Of a stretch of 64,000 bases of DNA, positions 1 to 9,877 are shown one piece after another; positions within the stretch are counted from its first letter, which is position 1, and the number at the start of each line of letters is the position of its first letter. This DNA is from Saprospirales bacterium. GTDB lineage: Bacteria; Bacteroidota; Bacteroidia; Chitinophagales; Saprospiraceae. Made by a program: the position numbers and the translations under genes. Below the pieces are notes generated by a model that saw only the letters and a list, made by a program, of their open reading frames with translations, was not told the DNA's origin and did not search any database. The stretch lies in contig JADJBL010000007.1 of NCBI GenBank assembly GCA_016703765.1, forward strand, positions 130,273 to 194,272. The letters run 5' to 3'.

Positions 1-74
1 CAGGGCGATACAACTAATTCTGGCAAAATCCATTCTATTCTTTTGATTAAACCTTCAAAAAATCCCTAACGCTT

Positions 75-611
75 TTGAAAACGCTTCTTCTCTTTGGCTT
101 GTTCTGTATGCCACTATCTCTTACGGCCCAGTGGGCTCCATTCTCCTCCCTCGACGGCAGGTTTCAGATCCCTTCCCCAAAACCGATGGAACACCAGGAA
201 TCCACAGTAGAAACCCCGATGGGAGCCATCACCTATCATACCTATTTCTGTAAACCCGACGAGGGCGCCAACGGGAACCACTGGTTCTCCGTAAGCTATT
301 GCGATTATCCCGAAGGTTCCGTCCACAGTGATTCCACAGCTCTTCTGGAAGAATTCTTCGAGGAGACGATCAAGGAATCCGCCTTTAGCGTGAATGGAGA
401 AGTGCGGTACGTGGAGACAACCGATTACAACGGACTTCCCGGACGGTTCTGGCGTGTGGACTACCTGAATGGCCAAGCAGCCATCAAGTCGAAAGCGTTT
501 TTACTCGCCGGCAGGTTTTATGTCATCCAGGTGGTTTCTCTGTCGGGAAAAAGCGCAAACCCCGATTCCCAGCGGTTCTTCGACGGGTTTAAATTGGTAG
601 TCGGGAATTGA
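75..611 (+). CDS. Secreted protein of unknown function
   Basis: The 178-residue reading frame opens with a TTG codon. An in-frame stop at 48-50 leaves no upstream ATG, so TTG is the only reasonable start. Residues 1-19 form a typical signal peptide (MKTLLLFGLFCMPLSLTAQ) with a likely cleavage after TAQ. The mature part is a single compact domain with alternating hydrophobic strands. Its layout, with an N-terminal FQIPSPKPM segment and a later FYVIQVVS strand, loosely recalls PsbP/DUF1795-type small secreted domains, but this is only an impression. I do not recognise the family. It stands alone, with a repeat-bearing gap downstream. Confidence 0.65.
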   Translation: MKTLLLFGLFCMPLSLTAQWAPFSSLDGRFQIPSPKPMEHQESTVETPMGAITYHTYFCKPDEGANGNHWFSVSYCDYPEGSVHSDSTALLEEFFEETIKESAFSVNGEVRYVETTDYNGLPGRFWRVDYLNGQAAIKSKAFLLAGRFYVIQVVSLSGKSANPDSQRFFDGFKLVVGN

Positions 612-710
612 TTTTTTATTTATCCTTTTACTCAGCCAAAATTTTCTCATAAGGATTTTAAAATTAAAAAAAACTCCTCGCAGCAACTCCCCTCCATAAG
701 AACCATACCC

Positions 711-750
711 ACTCACTCAATCACTCACTCAATCACTCAATCACCCACTG
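711..750. repeat. AATCACTC-type tandem octamer tract
   Basis: About five imperfect copies of an ATCACTCA octamer or its ACTC half-units lie in the 248-nt gap between two secreted-protein genes. No complementary arm is visible nearby, so it would not fold as the other junction hairpins here do. The same octamer recurs at 30033-30080. The rest of the 612-859 gap holds no gene I can support. Confidence 0.7.
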
Positions 751-859
751 AATTTGGTGAGGGTCCTTAAATACCGGTATTTTGGCTTTATAACTGGAAA
801 TGGTGTTTCCCCGAAACTCAGATACCTTCACATTTGCAGGAACAAAATTCGAGAACACC

Positions 860-1687
860 ATGAAAAAGATCTCCACGACCTTCCTCATCTCCTTTTGGCT
901 GAACGCCTCTTTTTTTGCTCAGCAAACTCTTCCCACAGACAATACCAACCTCCAAAACTTTCACCTCGCGGTCATTCCCGTGCTTAGCGATGAGCATGTC
1001 TTTCAGGTGGGGTATGAAAAGGCCCTCGGACCCAGGCAATCGTTGGTCCTGGATTTCGGAATAGGCTACAACTACGATAAGACCGAACTAGAACCTTTCC
1101 GCGAAGACAATCTGATCCGTTCCGGAGTCCGAGCCTGCCAAAACGGGGTGATATTCGTTTTTCTAATTCCTTTCCCGGTTATTGAAACATGTAAAACCTG
1201 GAATGAAACGGAGAAAGAGAAAATAACCGACTACGTCCACTCCAATGTCTTTGTTTCGGGCAATTACAATCTTTACTTCGCCCGCTTTTCGAAGCAAAGC
1301 AAGACCTTGAACGGGCTCTACATCTCCCCGGGTCTGACCCTTGGCCATCGGAGTTTTACCAGATATATCGATTCCGAGGGTGACAGAGCCGATATCGAAG
1401 TGTTGGATTCCGATTTCGACACTATTGACGATAATCCCTGGGGAATTATCATTGGAGGAGAATTTGTCGGCAACACCAAAATCATCGATGAGGATTACTA
1501 TACCTGGTCGCAGCGGACCCGCGAAGATATGAACAGGGTGTATGTGCGGCCCAATTTCAAGGCTGGAGCTGCAATCCCTTTTGCAAAGATCATGACAGCG
1601 GATCTGGGTGCTCAGGTCAACTTTTTCGGCCCCAATCAAAAATACATCCGGGTGTCGCCCGTTGCAAAACTAAGCGCGTGGTTCTAA
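860..1687 (+). CDS. Secreted/outer-membrane protein of unknown function
   Basis: The frame is open from 800, but the ATG at 860 begins a clear signal peptide (MKKISTTFLISFWLNASFFAQ), so I place the start there, giving 275 residues. The mature protein alternates short hydrophobic strands such as QSLVLDFGIGYNY with polar turns and ends in a strand closing with aromatic WF. This pattern suits an outer-membrane beta-barrel of the kind common in Bacteroidota (inference). A two-cysteine central insert (AC...ETC) could form a disulfide. No specific family is recognised. A CACATTTG sequence about 25 nt upstream resembles a weak -7 box. Confidence 0.65.
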   Translation: MKKISTTFLISFWLNASFFAQQTLPTDNTNLQNFHLAVIPVLSDEHVFQVGYEKALGPRQSLVLDFGIGYNYDKTELEPFREDNLIRSGVRACQNGVIFVFLIPFPVIETCKTWNETEKEKITDYVHSNVFVSGNYNLYFARFSKQSKTLNGLYISPGLTLGHRSFTRYIDSEGDRADIEVLDSDFDTIDDNPWGIIIGGEFVGNTKIIDEDYYTWSQRTREDMNRVYVRPNFKAGAAIPFAKIMTADLGAQVNFFGPNQKYIRVSPVAKLSAWF

Positions 1688-1736
1688 AACACCTTTCCCC
1701 TCCGCGGCGTTACCCAAAGGTCACCCTTCGAAGCCT

Positions 1737-4221
1737 ATGCGTAACGCCGTTTTTTTTCTCCTTTTGCTGTTAAGCTGGATCCCTTCCTATGCCCAAATCT
1801 CCGGCCGGGTGACGGATAGCTCCGGACAGCCCTTGCCCTTCGCCTCGATTTATATCCAAGGCACCTCCGTAGGCTCCACCTCCAATGCGGAAGGGTACTA
1901 TAAACTAGAGCCCAAGGTTTTTCCGACTCCGTTTTTGTCGTTTTTCAATACGTCGGTTTTGAAACCCAGGTAATCCCCGTCGATTTCTCTGCCGGGACAA
2001 AGACTCTCGATATCGCATTGGAAGAAGAATCGGTGCTCCTTTCGACGGTGGAGATCCGTCCCACGGATGAGGATCCCGCTTACTCTATCATCCGCAAAGC
2101 GATCGAAAAAAGGCGGTATTACCTGGAGCTGATTCCCGAATACAGCTGCAATGTGTACATCAAAGGCGGCCTTTCGATCCTGGATGCTCCCAAAAAGATC
2201 CTGGGCCAGGAGGTAGGCGATATGAATGGAAACCTCGATTCCACCGGTCGGGGCATCATCTACCTTTCGGAATCGGAATCGAAGTGGAACGTTCAGCGCC
2301 CCAATAAATACAAAGGAGATCATGGTTTCCTCCAAGGTGAGCGGCAACGACAACGGGTTCAGTTTCAACAGCGCCTCCGATGTCAACTTCGATTTCTACG
2401 AAAATACCACCGATTATAGCCGCCCGATTGTATCTCCGATCGCCTACAACGCAATGGGCTTCTACAAATACGAGCTGATAGGGACGATCTTCGACGAGGC
2501 GGGGCGCATGATCTTCAAGATAAAGATCGAACCCCGGCAGCCGGAACTGGCAGCCTACGGAGGCTTCATCTACATTGTCGAAGAGTTGTACAACATTCAA
2601 GGGGTCGATGTATTTGTAACCGGCGCCTCTCTCAATGAGCCTGCTCTGGACACCATATTTATCCGCCAGGTCCATGTTCCCGTCCGAAAGCCCGATGCTT
2701 GGCGGCTTTTCAGCCAAACCATCACCATTAAAGGGGATATATTGGGGTTTAAATTCGGAGGGGATTTTACTTCGATCTACCGGAATTACGAACTCCAGCC
2801 AACCTTTCCAAAGGGTTTCTTCGATAATGAGTCTTTTAAAGTGGAAGAAGGAGCCAATGAGAAAGGGCTTGCCCACTTCGATACCATTCGGCCCTTGCCC
2901 CTTAGTCCTTTGGAGTTTATCGACTACAATAAAAAGGACAGCCTTCAGGTCATTCGGGAGTCGAGACCCTACCTGGATTCTCTCGACCGGAAAAACAACA
3001 AATTCATTCCCTTGAGTTTGTTGATGGGATATACCTACAATCGCTCCTTCAAAAGGGAATCCTTTACTTTTGAATCCCCGGCCAACAGTCTTCAATTCCA
3101 CACCGTACATGGCTGGTACGGGTACTTGGGGCTGCGTTATCGAAAAGCATACGACCGCTTCAAAACCCGGCGGCTGGAGTCCGGACTGAAGATGATGTAT
3201 GGGTTTTCCGAAAAAAGGCCGCGGTTGAGCGGAGACTTTCAATACGATTTCAACCGAACCCACTTTTCCCGTATCCGCCTGTCCGGAGGCCTGGAACCGC
3301 AGCAATTCAACCGGGAAAATCCTATTTCACCCTCTCTGAACTCCATGTATTCGCTTTGGGGCAAACGAAACTATTCCAAGGTGTTTGAAAAGGCCTTTGG
3401 ACGGCTGGAAGGCCGCCACGAGCTCTTCAACGGTGTGCTGCTCGAAGCGGGCTTCGAATATGCCAGGCGAAGGCCTCTCCAAAATACCTCGGATTATTCC
3501 TTTGTTCCAAAAGTCCAGCGCGAATACACCTCCAATACACCCGAAACCGAAGAACCCGGCCAGCCGGAAACCTTCATTGAGCATACCGCCTTACTTGTAG
3601 ACGTAAACCTTCGCCTGAGGCTAAATCAGGAATACATCAGCTATCCAAAGATCAAATTCGTCCTGGAATCCAAATGGCCCGATCTGTGGATCCGTTACAG
3701 AGCAGGCATTGCGCCTGGCGCAGCTCGTTTTCATTACCTCAGCCTGAGTCTGGAAAAGGAAGGCTTCCAAATGGGCGTCGCAGGACAATCCGGGTTTTTC
3801 CTCCAGGCCGGCCGCTTTTTCAAGGCGGGCAAGGCATTTTTATGGACTACCGCCATTTCAACGGAAACCAGACCATCTTCGGCAACCCGCTGGAATACCG
3901 CCATCGATTCTTCCTCTGCCATACTATCAATACAGTACCCTGGCGCCCCATGCCCAGGCGCATTGGGAGCACCAGTTCCAGGGCTTCCTTTTCGACAAAA
4001 TCCCCGGTCTGCGAAAACTTGGTCTTTCCGAGGTGCTCAGCGCGAAAGCCCTCTGGGTGGAGGGGCGTCCCCTATACTGGGAGGCTGCAATCGGGGTCGA
4101 TCAATTGGGATGGGGATTATTTCGGCTCTTTCGGGTAGATGTGGCCGCCTCGTTTTCGGTCGCCGGATTTGAAGCCTGGGGGGTAGTCCTTGGGGTTAAA
4201 CTTCCGGGAAACTTGAATTAG
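1737..4221 (+). pseudogene. DUF5686 / carboxypeptidase-regulatory-like outer-membrane protein, four frameshifts
   Basis: A signal peptide (MRNAVFFLLLLLSWIPSYAQ) is followed by a carboxypeptidase-like regulatory domain (ISGRVTDSSGQPLPFASIYI) and then a long DUF5686 outer-membrane region rich in beta strands. The product is continuous only if the frame changes near 1920 (T5 run), 2310, 3838 (T5 run) and 3915. After the second shift the frame stays open for about 1.5 kb. The last two shifts restore MDYRHFNGNQTIFGNP and then YYQYSTLAPHAQAHWEH through to GVVLGVKLPGNLN. Members of this family are about 800 residues, which matches the summed length. Two of the four breaks sit in T runs and one looks like a lost C, so sequence error is at least as likely as real gene decay. 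The family is thought to act at the outer membrane; its substrate is unknown. Confidence 0.8.
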
Positions 4222-4297
4222 TTTTTAATTTTGAGTTTTTAATTTTTAGTTATAACGGGTTCCTGACAACTAAAAATTAAAAACTCAAAACTAAAAA
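4222..4297. repeat. AT-rich 30-bp hairpin made of TTTTTAA-like units
   Basis: The arms are 4222-4251 and 4268-4297, complementary at 29 of 30 positions around a 16-nt loop. Each arm repeats a short TTTTTAATTT-like unit. The hairpin fills the whole gap between the DUF5686 gene and sbcD, ending 7 nt before the sbcD TTG start. It could serve as a bidirectional terminator. Confidence 0.85.
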
Positions 4298-4304
4298 ACA
4301 AGTA

Positions 4305-5522
4305 TTGAGAATCCTCCATACATCCGATTGGCACCTCGGCCAAAAGTTTCTCTCCTTTGACCGCGAAGAAGAGCACCGCCTGGCTCTGGACTGGTTGCTG
4401 CAAACCATTGTGGATCAAAGGGTGGATGGATTGATCGTGGCGGGCGACATCTTCGACATCGGCAACCCGCCCAATAGCGCCAGAAAACTGTATTATCAGT
4501 TCCTCGCCAGCCTGCTTCGCACCAATTGCAAAAATGTACTTATCATAGCCGGGAACCACGATTCGGCCGCCATGCTGGAAGCGCCCCGCGAGATCCTCAA
4601 AGCCTTGCGCGTCGATGTGGTCGGAGCGGCGGGGGATGAGGTCCTGGAATGGAAGAACGACGAGGAGGAAACACAGGCTATCATCGCGGCGGTTCCCTTC
4701 CTCCGCGAACGCGACCTTCGCTATTCCGTGATCGGGGAATCCGGGGAAGAAAGATTGCTGCGCCTTCGGGAGGCGATTAAAACCCATTACCAAAGCCTCG
4801 CCGGGGAGATTTCCGAGCTGCTTTCGGTAAATCCGGCCTTAAGCCAAATTCCGATTATCGCCACCGGGCACCTTTTTGCTATCGGGGCCTACTCCTCCGA
4901 CAAGCAAGACAATATATACCTCGGAGATACGGAAAACATTGGCGCCGGCGATTTTCCCGATCTTTTCTCCTATGTGGCCCTCGGGCATATCCACCGGGCT
5001 CAGGCGATAGGGGGGAAGGAACATATCCGCTATTCGGGTTCCCTTGTCCCCCTGAGCTTCAGCGAAACCAAAGACGAAAAGGGCGTTTATATACTGGAAT
5101 ATGCGGGCGCCGGCCTTCAAAGCCTGAATTTTCTGGCTTGCCCTACCTTTCGCAGGCTGAAGACCATAGAAGGGGACCTGGATACTGTAAAAAAACGGCT
5201 ATTGGAACTCCATGAGCATTACATCCATTCCCTTCCCGCATGGGTGGAAGTGCTCGTCGCCCTGGAAGCTCCCGATCCGGGCCTGGATGAGGAACTGCAC
5301 GAATTCACCAGGGACCTGAATATGAATATCCTCAAGATCCGGATTCAGTTGCCGGACCAAAATCTGGTGGATACCGCCTCTGGACAAATCGCACTCGAAG
5401 ACCTCAGCCCCGAGGAGGTCTTTCTCCGCCGTTGCAGGACTTATGGCTATCCCGAAGACCAGACGGATGGGCTTCTCGCCACCTTTCGGGAATTGCTGGA
5501 CACGATGAACGAAACCGCATAA
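4305..5522 (+). CDS. sbcD: Exonuclease SbcD (Mre11-type nuclease subunit)
   Basis: SbcD is the metal-dependent nuclease subunit of the SbcCD complex, which opens DNA hairpins and processes double-strand ends. The 405-residue product carries the metallophosphoesterase motifs in order: SDWHLG (7-12), GDIFD (47-51), GNHD (83-86) and ALGHIH (about 225-230). Length matches the family. The start is TTG just after the upstream hairpin; the first residues MRILHTSDWHLG align with the family start. The stop overlaps the sbcC ATG in a TAATG junction, indicating translational coupling. Confidence 0.95.
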   Translation: MRILHTSDWHLGQKFLSFDREEEHRLALDWLLQTIVDQRVDGLIVAGDIFDIGNPPNSARKLYYQFLASLLRTNCKNVLIIAGNHDSAAMLEAPREILKALRVDVVGAAGDEVLEWKNDEEETQAIIAAVPFLRERDLRYSVIGESGEERLLRLREAIKTHYQSLAGEISELLSVNPALSQIPIIATGHLFAIGAYSSDKQDNIYLGDTENIGAGDFPDLFSYVALGHIHRAQAIGGKEHIRYSGSLVPLSFSETKDEKGVYILEYAGAGLQSLNFLACPTFRRLKTIEGDLDTVKKRLLELHEHYIHSLPAWVEVLVALEAPDPGLDEELHEFTRDLNMNILKIRIQLPDQNLVDTASGQIALEDLSPEEVFLRRCRTYGYPEDQTDGLLATFRELLDTMNETA

Positions 5523-8500
5523 TGCGCATCATCTCCATCCATATCAAAAACCTCAATTCCCTTCGGATCGAAGGAAGCATCAATTTCCTCGAGGCCCCGC
5601 TGGGCAATACGGGTTTGTTCGCTATCACCGGGGATACGGGGGCCGGTAAAACGACCATCCTGGATGCCATCACCCTGGGTTTGTACGGCCGGGCGCCCCG
5701 GCACGATAAAAATCCCTCGGAAGTACTGTCCTACGGGGCTTCCGAGGCCTACGCACAGGTAGTGTTCGAAACCGGTCAAAAGCGCTATCTGGCCGAATGG
5801 AGCGTCCGCAGGGCCAGGGGCAAACACGACGGGAACATTCAGCCCCCTAAGCGAAAGTTGAGCGAATTCGATCCCGGAAAGCTCGAATTCATCGCCATCG
5901 CGGAGAGCGCGAAGGAGGTTGACGGGATGGTGGCAGAGCGCACCGGCCTGGATTACGACCGTTTTCTCCGCTCTGTTCTTCTCTCTCAAGGCGAGTTTGC
6001 GGCCTTTCTGAAAGCCAGGGCCCAGGAGCGAAGCGAGCTTCTGGAGCGGATTACGGGCCTGGAGATCTATTCAGAGATTTCGGTAGCCGCCTTCAACCGG
6101 CATAAACAGGAAGAAGCACAGCTAAAGGAGCAGATTCTACGGAAGGAAAACCTGAGGCTTTTGTCGGCAGAAGATAAAGAGCTGTTGGAAGAGGAGCGTG
6201 CCGGACTGGAAAAAAGCAGCAGGGACCTGAAAAAACTGGTCAAGGAATCCCAGGATATTTTGAACCAACTAGGCCGATTAGAAGCGCTATCCGCCAAAAT
6301 AGCCGGGCTGGAAAAGGAGGAAACCGCTTTAAACCTCCGCAAAGAGACCTTGCAGGCTTCCATAGCCCAACTCGGCCAATACAAAAAAGCGCTTCCATTT
6401 AAGAGCGAGCTGGACCGAATCGACCGGGATATCTCCCTCGCCAAAGACCTGAGGACCCGCCTGGAGGTCCTCGAAACGGAAGGGCTCCCCAAAAAGCGAG
6501 AGGAACTGGATGCGCTTGAGAGGGATTTAGGGGAGGCCAACGAAATCCTGGATCAAAAACGGGGCGAATTGCCCGCCCAAATGCATATTTTCGACCAGGT
6601 GGCGGCCATGGATATCGAAATCAAGGCCCTCGAAAAGCAACTGGACCAAGACCGACCGACCTATTTGGCCGGAGAGAACGAACTCCATTTGTTTGAATCC
6701 CAATGGTTCGAATTAAAACCTCGAACCACAGAAAGGGCTTCCATCATCCGCGAACTCGAAACCTGGCTTTTGGAACACGATTATCTGCGCGCACTATCTG
6801 CCGACTGGCCCTTCCTCAAACGCCAGGTCGACGAATGGAATGAAACAGCCGGAAAAACCGCCCTCCAAACTGCTCAGATCCAGGAAAAAACGAAGGATTT
6901 AGCGAAAGAAGAAAAGGATTTGGCCAGGTTTTCCGCAGAAATGGAGAAACTTAAAACACAGATCCAACAGCAAAAAGGACAGCTCTCCGCGCTGAGGCCC
7001 GACCTGTTTGCACATTCCCAGGCCGAACTGGCCCAGCTCCAAAACCGCGAACTGGCCTCATGGAAGGAAAAAACGGATTGGCTCGAACGCCTGGAAGAGC
7101 TCCACGGGGGGTATGTACAATTGCTGGAAGCCCAGAACCGCGATTCGGAAAAACTCAGAAATTTCCAATCCAGGGAATTTCACCTCCTGGAACAGCTGCT
7201 GGAGGCCAACGATCAGCTGGAGGAACAGCTCCGCGTCCTCGAGTTTAAACAATCGGTTTATGAGCAGCAGCTCCGGATCGCCAACTACGAAAAGGACCGG
7301 CTTCAATTGAGGGAGGGTGAGCCATGCCCCCTCTGTTTTTCCACCCATCATCCCTTTCACGATCACCCCGGTTTAGAGGCATTTGTAGATCGGGCAGGGG
7401 AGGAGTATCAACTCGCAAAGAGGTATGCCGAAAAGCTGCAAAAAGAACAGGCAGCGCTGATCCGCCAGCTCAACGAACTGGACGTGCAGATGGAGATGTT
7501 GGCCGGCAACGAAAGTAAACGCACGGTCGGTCTGTTGGAACAGCAACTCCGGATGATGGAGGAGCAGGAGCGCAAAATGCTCGAACTGCTTTCGGGCTTT
7601 GAGGAAAGAGACCTGCTCTATGCAACCGGCTTCCGGCAGGAGCGCAAGGACTGGTATGCCTCTCAACTCCTGCAACACCGCAAAAACTGGGAGCAAATTC
7701 TCCAATGGACCGGAGAACTGGATGCCCTTCAAAAGCAAGAAACGGCAAGGATGCAAAATTTGCAGCAAATGGAGTTTCGCATCCGGGAATTAAAGAACGA
7801 GCTGCGCGTATGGAACGAAAACCTGTCCGAAACAGAATCCCAAAGAAAAAAGATGGAATCCGGTATCCGCAGCCTGCTGGCCAAATATCGGATTGAAATT
7901 GCCGAAGAACAACGGGAACAGCAGCTCGGACAACTCGAGAAACTGCACAAAATCTACCTGGAATCCGAACTGCGCTTTGCCAGGCTAAGGGAGGAACAAC
8001 AAAGGGATCAGGAGGCTGAAAGATCGCTTGAAGAGAAGATCGGCGAGCGAAAAACAGTCCTGTCAAAAGCAGGAGAAGCCCTGCGGGCGCTTTCCCTCGC
8101 CTTTGAAGAAAAGCAAACAAGGCGCCTCGACCTTCTGGGTGAACGCAATCCCGTCCAGGAGCGCGATCGTTTCCGGGCAGAGCTGGACGAACTCGCCGAA
8201 TCGGTCGGCTTAAAGAAACAATCGCTTGCCGAAACCAAAGAACGCGTCCGGTCCCTGGAGGAAGAAGCGGCCAGGTTAAGGGGAGAAATCGCTCAATTGG
8301 ATGATTCCGCTCGGGTCCTGAGCGGAAAAATGCTCGAAAAATTGAAAAAGGCAGGCTTCGCCACCATGGAGGAAGCCATCCAGGCACTCATCCCCAAAGA
8401 AGAAGCCGAAAGGCTGGAGGCGGAGGTGGATGAATTTCAACAGCGCGAATCGGAGCTGGCTCAAACCAGGAAAACCCTCTCGGCAGATTGGGAAGAGACC

Positions 8501-9190
8501 ATGGTCGCATTGCCGGAACAGAGTGACCAAAGCCTGGTGCATAAACAACTGGAGGAGGCTCAATATTCCCTGGAACAAAACCAGCTTCGCCAGGGGACCA
8601 TTAAGGGCATCCTCGACCAAAGCCGGGAGGAAGAATCGGAAGAGATCCAACTCGAGGCCTCGATCCGCCTGCAAATGCAGGAGCTACTGCGCTGGAAAGC
8701 GCTCAACGATCTCATCGGCTCGGCAGATGGGAAAAAATTCAGGACCTTTGCCCAGGGTCTTACCCTCGAACGCCTGGTCTATCTGGCCAACCGCCACCTG
8801 GAGCACCTCAACGACCGCTATGTGATCCGCAAAACACCGGGAGAGGAGCTCGAACTGGAGATCGTCGATACCTTTCAGGCCAACAATATCCGGTCCATGC
8901 AGACCCTGTCCGGGGGCGAAACCTTTCTGGTCAGCCTCTCCCTTGCGCTGGGCCTGTCGGATCTGGCAGGCCAGCGTTCCGATATCCGGTCCCTGTTCAT
9001 CGACGAGGGTTTCGGCACACTGGATGAAGCCACTCTGGACCTGGCGATCAACACCCTGGAAAACCTGCAGGCCCGGGGCAAAACCATCGGGATCATTTCC
9101 CACGTCAAAGAGCTCAAGGAGCGGATCGGCACCCAGATACAGGTCATAAAGCGAAGCAATGGCTTCAGTGAAATAAAGGTAGTTGGGTAA
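5522..9190 (+). CDS. sbcC: Exonuclease subunit SbcC (Rad50-type ATPase)
   Basis: SbcC is the ATPase/coiled-coil partner of SbcD. The product has 1222 residues when started at the ATG overlapping the sbcD stop; the frame is open further upstream but MRIISIHIKNLNSL matches the family start. Visible parts are the Walker A GDTGAGKTT (37-45), a long Q/E/K/L-rich coiled coil, a CPLC zinc-hook at about 602-605, a second coiled coil, the ABC signature LSGGETF (about 1129) and the Walker B LFIDEGFGTLD (about 1158). All parts needed for function appear intact. Confidence 0.96.
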   Translation: MRIISIHIKNLNSLRIEGSINFLEAPLGNTGLFAITGDTGAGKTTILDAITLGLYGRAPRHDKNPSEVLSYGASEAYAQVVFETGQKRYLAEWSVRRARGKHDGNIQPPKRKLSEFDPGKLEFIAIAESAKEVDGMVAERTGLDYDRFLRSVLLSQGEFAAFLKARAQERSELLERITGLEIYSEISVAAFNRHKQEEAQLKEQILRKENLRLLSAEDKELLEEERAGLEKSSRDLKKLVKESQDILNQLGRLEALSAKIAGLEKEETALNLRKETLQASIAQLGQYKKALPFKSELDRIDRDISLAKDLRTRLEVLETEGLPKKREELDALERDLGEANEILDQKRGELPAQMHIFDQVAAMDIEIKALEKQLDQDRPTYLAGENELHLFESQWFELKPRTTERASIIRELETWLLEHDYLRALSADWPFLKRQVDEWNETAGKTALQTAQIQEKTKDLAKEEKDLARFSAEMEKLKTQIQQQKGQLSALRPDLFAHSQAELAQLQNRELASWKEKTDWLERLEELHGGYVQLLEAQNRDSEKLRNFQSREFHLLEQLLEANDQLEEQLRVLEFKQSVYEQQLRIANYEKDRLQLREGEPCPLCFSTHHPFHDHPGLEAFVDRAGEEYQLAKRYAEKLQKEQAALIRQLNELDVQMEMLAGNESKRTVGLLEQQLRMMEEQERKMLELLSGFEERDLLYATGFRQERKDWYASQLLQHRKNWEQILQWTGELDALQKQETARMQNLQQMEFRIRELKNELRVWNENLSETESQRKKMESGIRSLLAKYRIEIAEEQREQQLGQLEKLHKIYLESELRFARLREEQQRDQEAERSLEEKIGERKTVLSKAGEALRALSLAFEEKQTRRLDLLGERNPVQERDRFRAELDELAESVGLKKQSLAETKERVRSLEEEAARLRGEIAQLDDSARVLSGKMLEKLKKAGFATMEEAIQALIPKEEAERLEAEVDEFQQRESELAQTRKTLSADWEETMVALPEQSDQSLVHKQLEEAQYSLEQNQLRQGTIKGILDQSREEESEEIQLEASIRLQMQELLRWKALNDLIGSADGKKFRTFAQGLTLERLVYLANRHLEHLNDRYVIRKTPGEELELEIVDTFQANNIRSMQTLSGGETFLVSLSLALGLSDLAGQRSDIRSLFIDEGFGTLDEATLDLAINTLENLQARGKTIGIISHVKELKERIGTQIQVIKRSNGFSEIKVVG

Positions 9191-9259
9191 TGAGGAGCTT
9201 TTGCAGATGTTTTGCTTACTTTGGTCTAAAGAGATTGAACCGTGGAGTGCAACTTTGTG

Positions 9260-9267
9260 TATCTTTG
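9260..9267 (+). promoter_or_regulatory. Bacteroidota-type -7 box upstream of the coiled-coil gene
   Basis: TATCTTTG matches the Bacteroidota TAnnTTTG -7 consensus exactly. A TTG at 9235-9237 could be the -33 element with 22 nt between. It lies 40 nt before the ATG at 9307, within the 116-nt gap after sbcC, and suggests that the following genes have their own promoter. Confidence 0.55.
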
Positions 9268-9306
9268 GGGCTGGTCTTTTCGACCCAACCACTAATTTCC
9301 TGATTA

Positions 9307-9858
9307 ATGCAAAAAGATCTGAAAAATATTTTCGGCTCCAACACCGGACTAGACGAGAAAAGCCTGGAATTTCTAACCTCCGCGCTCTCCAGAAACAACC
9401 TTCCCGGGTTTGACTACCTGGAATTCAAACAGTCCCTCGGCGCCCTGGCAGGCCTCAATATGGACGAAGCCACTGCTTACAAATCGGCCTACGCCACTGC
9501 ATCCACGGTCGGTTTGACCAAAGAAAAGCTGCTCAAGACCGCCGAGCATTACCGGGAAATCCTTCTCCAGGAGAAAAAAGCTTTTGACCAGGCCTTGCAA
9601 AAGCAGATCAAGCAGAAGGTCGAATCCAAAAAAACTGAAATGGAGAAGCTCAAAAAGCAGATCCAGGAATACCAGGCTCAAATACTCAAGCTCCAGGAGG
9701 AGATCGCAAAGAGCGAAGGTGTGCTGGAACATGCCGACGAAACCATCCAAGGCTCCCTGGAAAAGATCCAGCAAACCCAGGATCAGTTCGAGACCACCTT
9801 TCAGGCCATCATGAACCAACTAAACTGCGATATCGAGGATATCGGCAAATACATTTAA
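9307..9858 (+). CDS. Coiled-coil cytoplasmic protein of unknown function
   Basis: The product has 183 residues, no signal peptide and no membrane segment. Residues 1-75 look like a helical domain (SLEFLTSALSRNNLPGFDYLEFKQSL). Residues 85-175 are a continuous heptad-like coiled coil rich in K, E, Q and L. It is followed after 19 nt by the membrane PspA-like gene on the same strand, so the two are probably co-transcribed and may interact through their coiled coils (inference). I do not recognise a named family. Confidence 0.75.
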   Translation: MQKDLKNIFGSNTGLDEKSLEFLTSALSRNNLPGFDYLEFKQSLGALAGLNMDEATAYKSAYATASTVGLTKEKLLKTAEHYREILLQEKKAFDQALQKQIKQKVESKKTEMEKLKKQIQEYQAQILKLQEEIAKSEGVLEHADETIQGSLEKIQQTQDQFETTFQAIMNQLNCDIEDIGKYI

Positions 9859-9877
9859 ATTCCAACAAAACCGTCCA

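Noticed and set aside
2256..3305. 349-codon minus-strand frame opposite the DUF5686 gene
   Set aside because: Antisense shadow; the sense frame has clear family segments across the same stretch.
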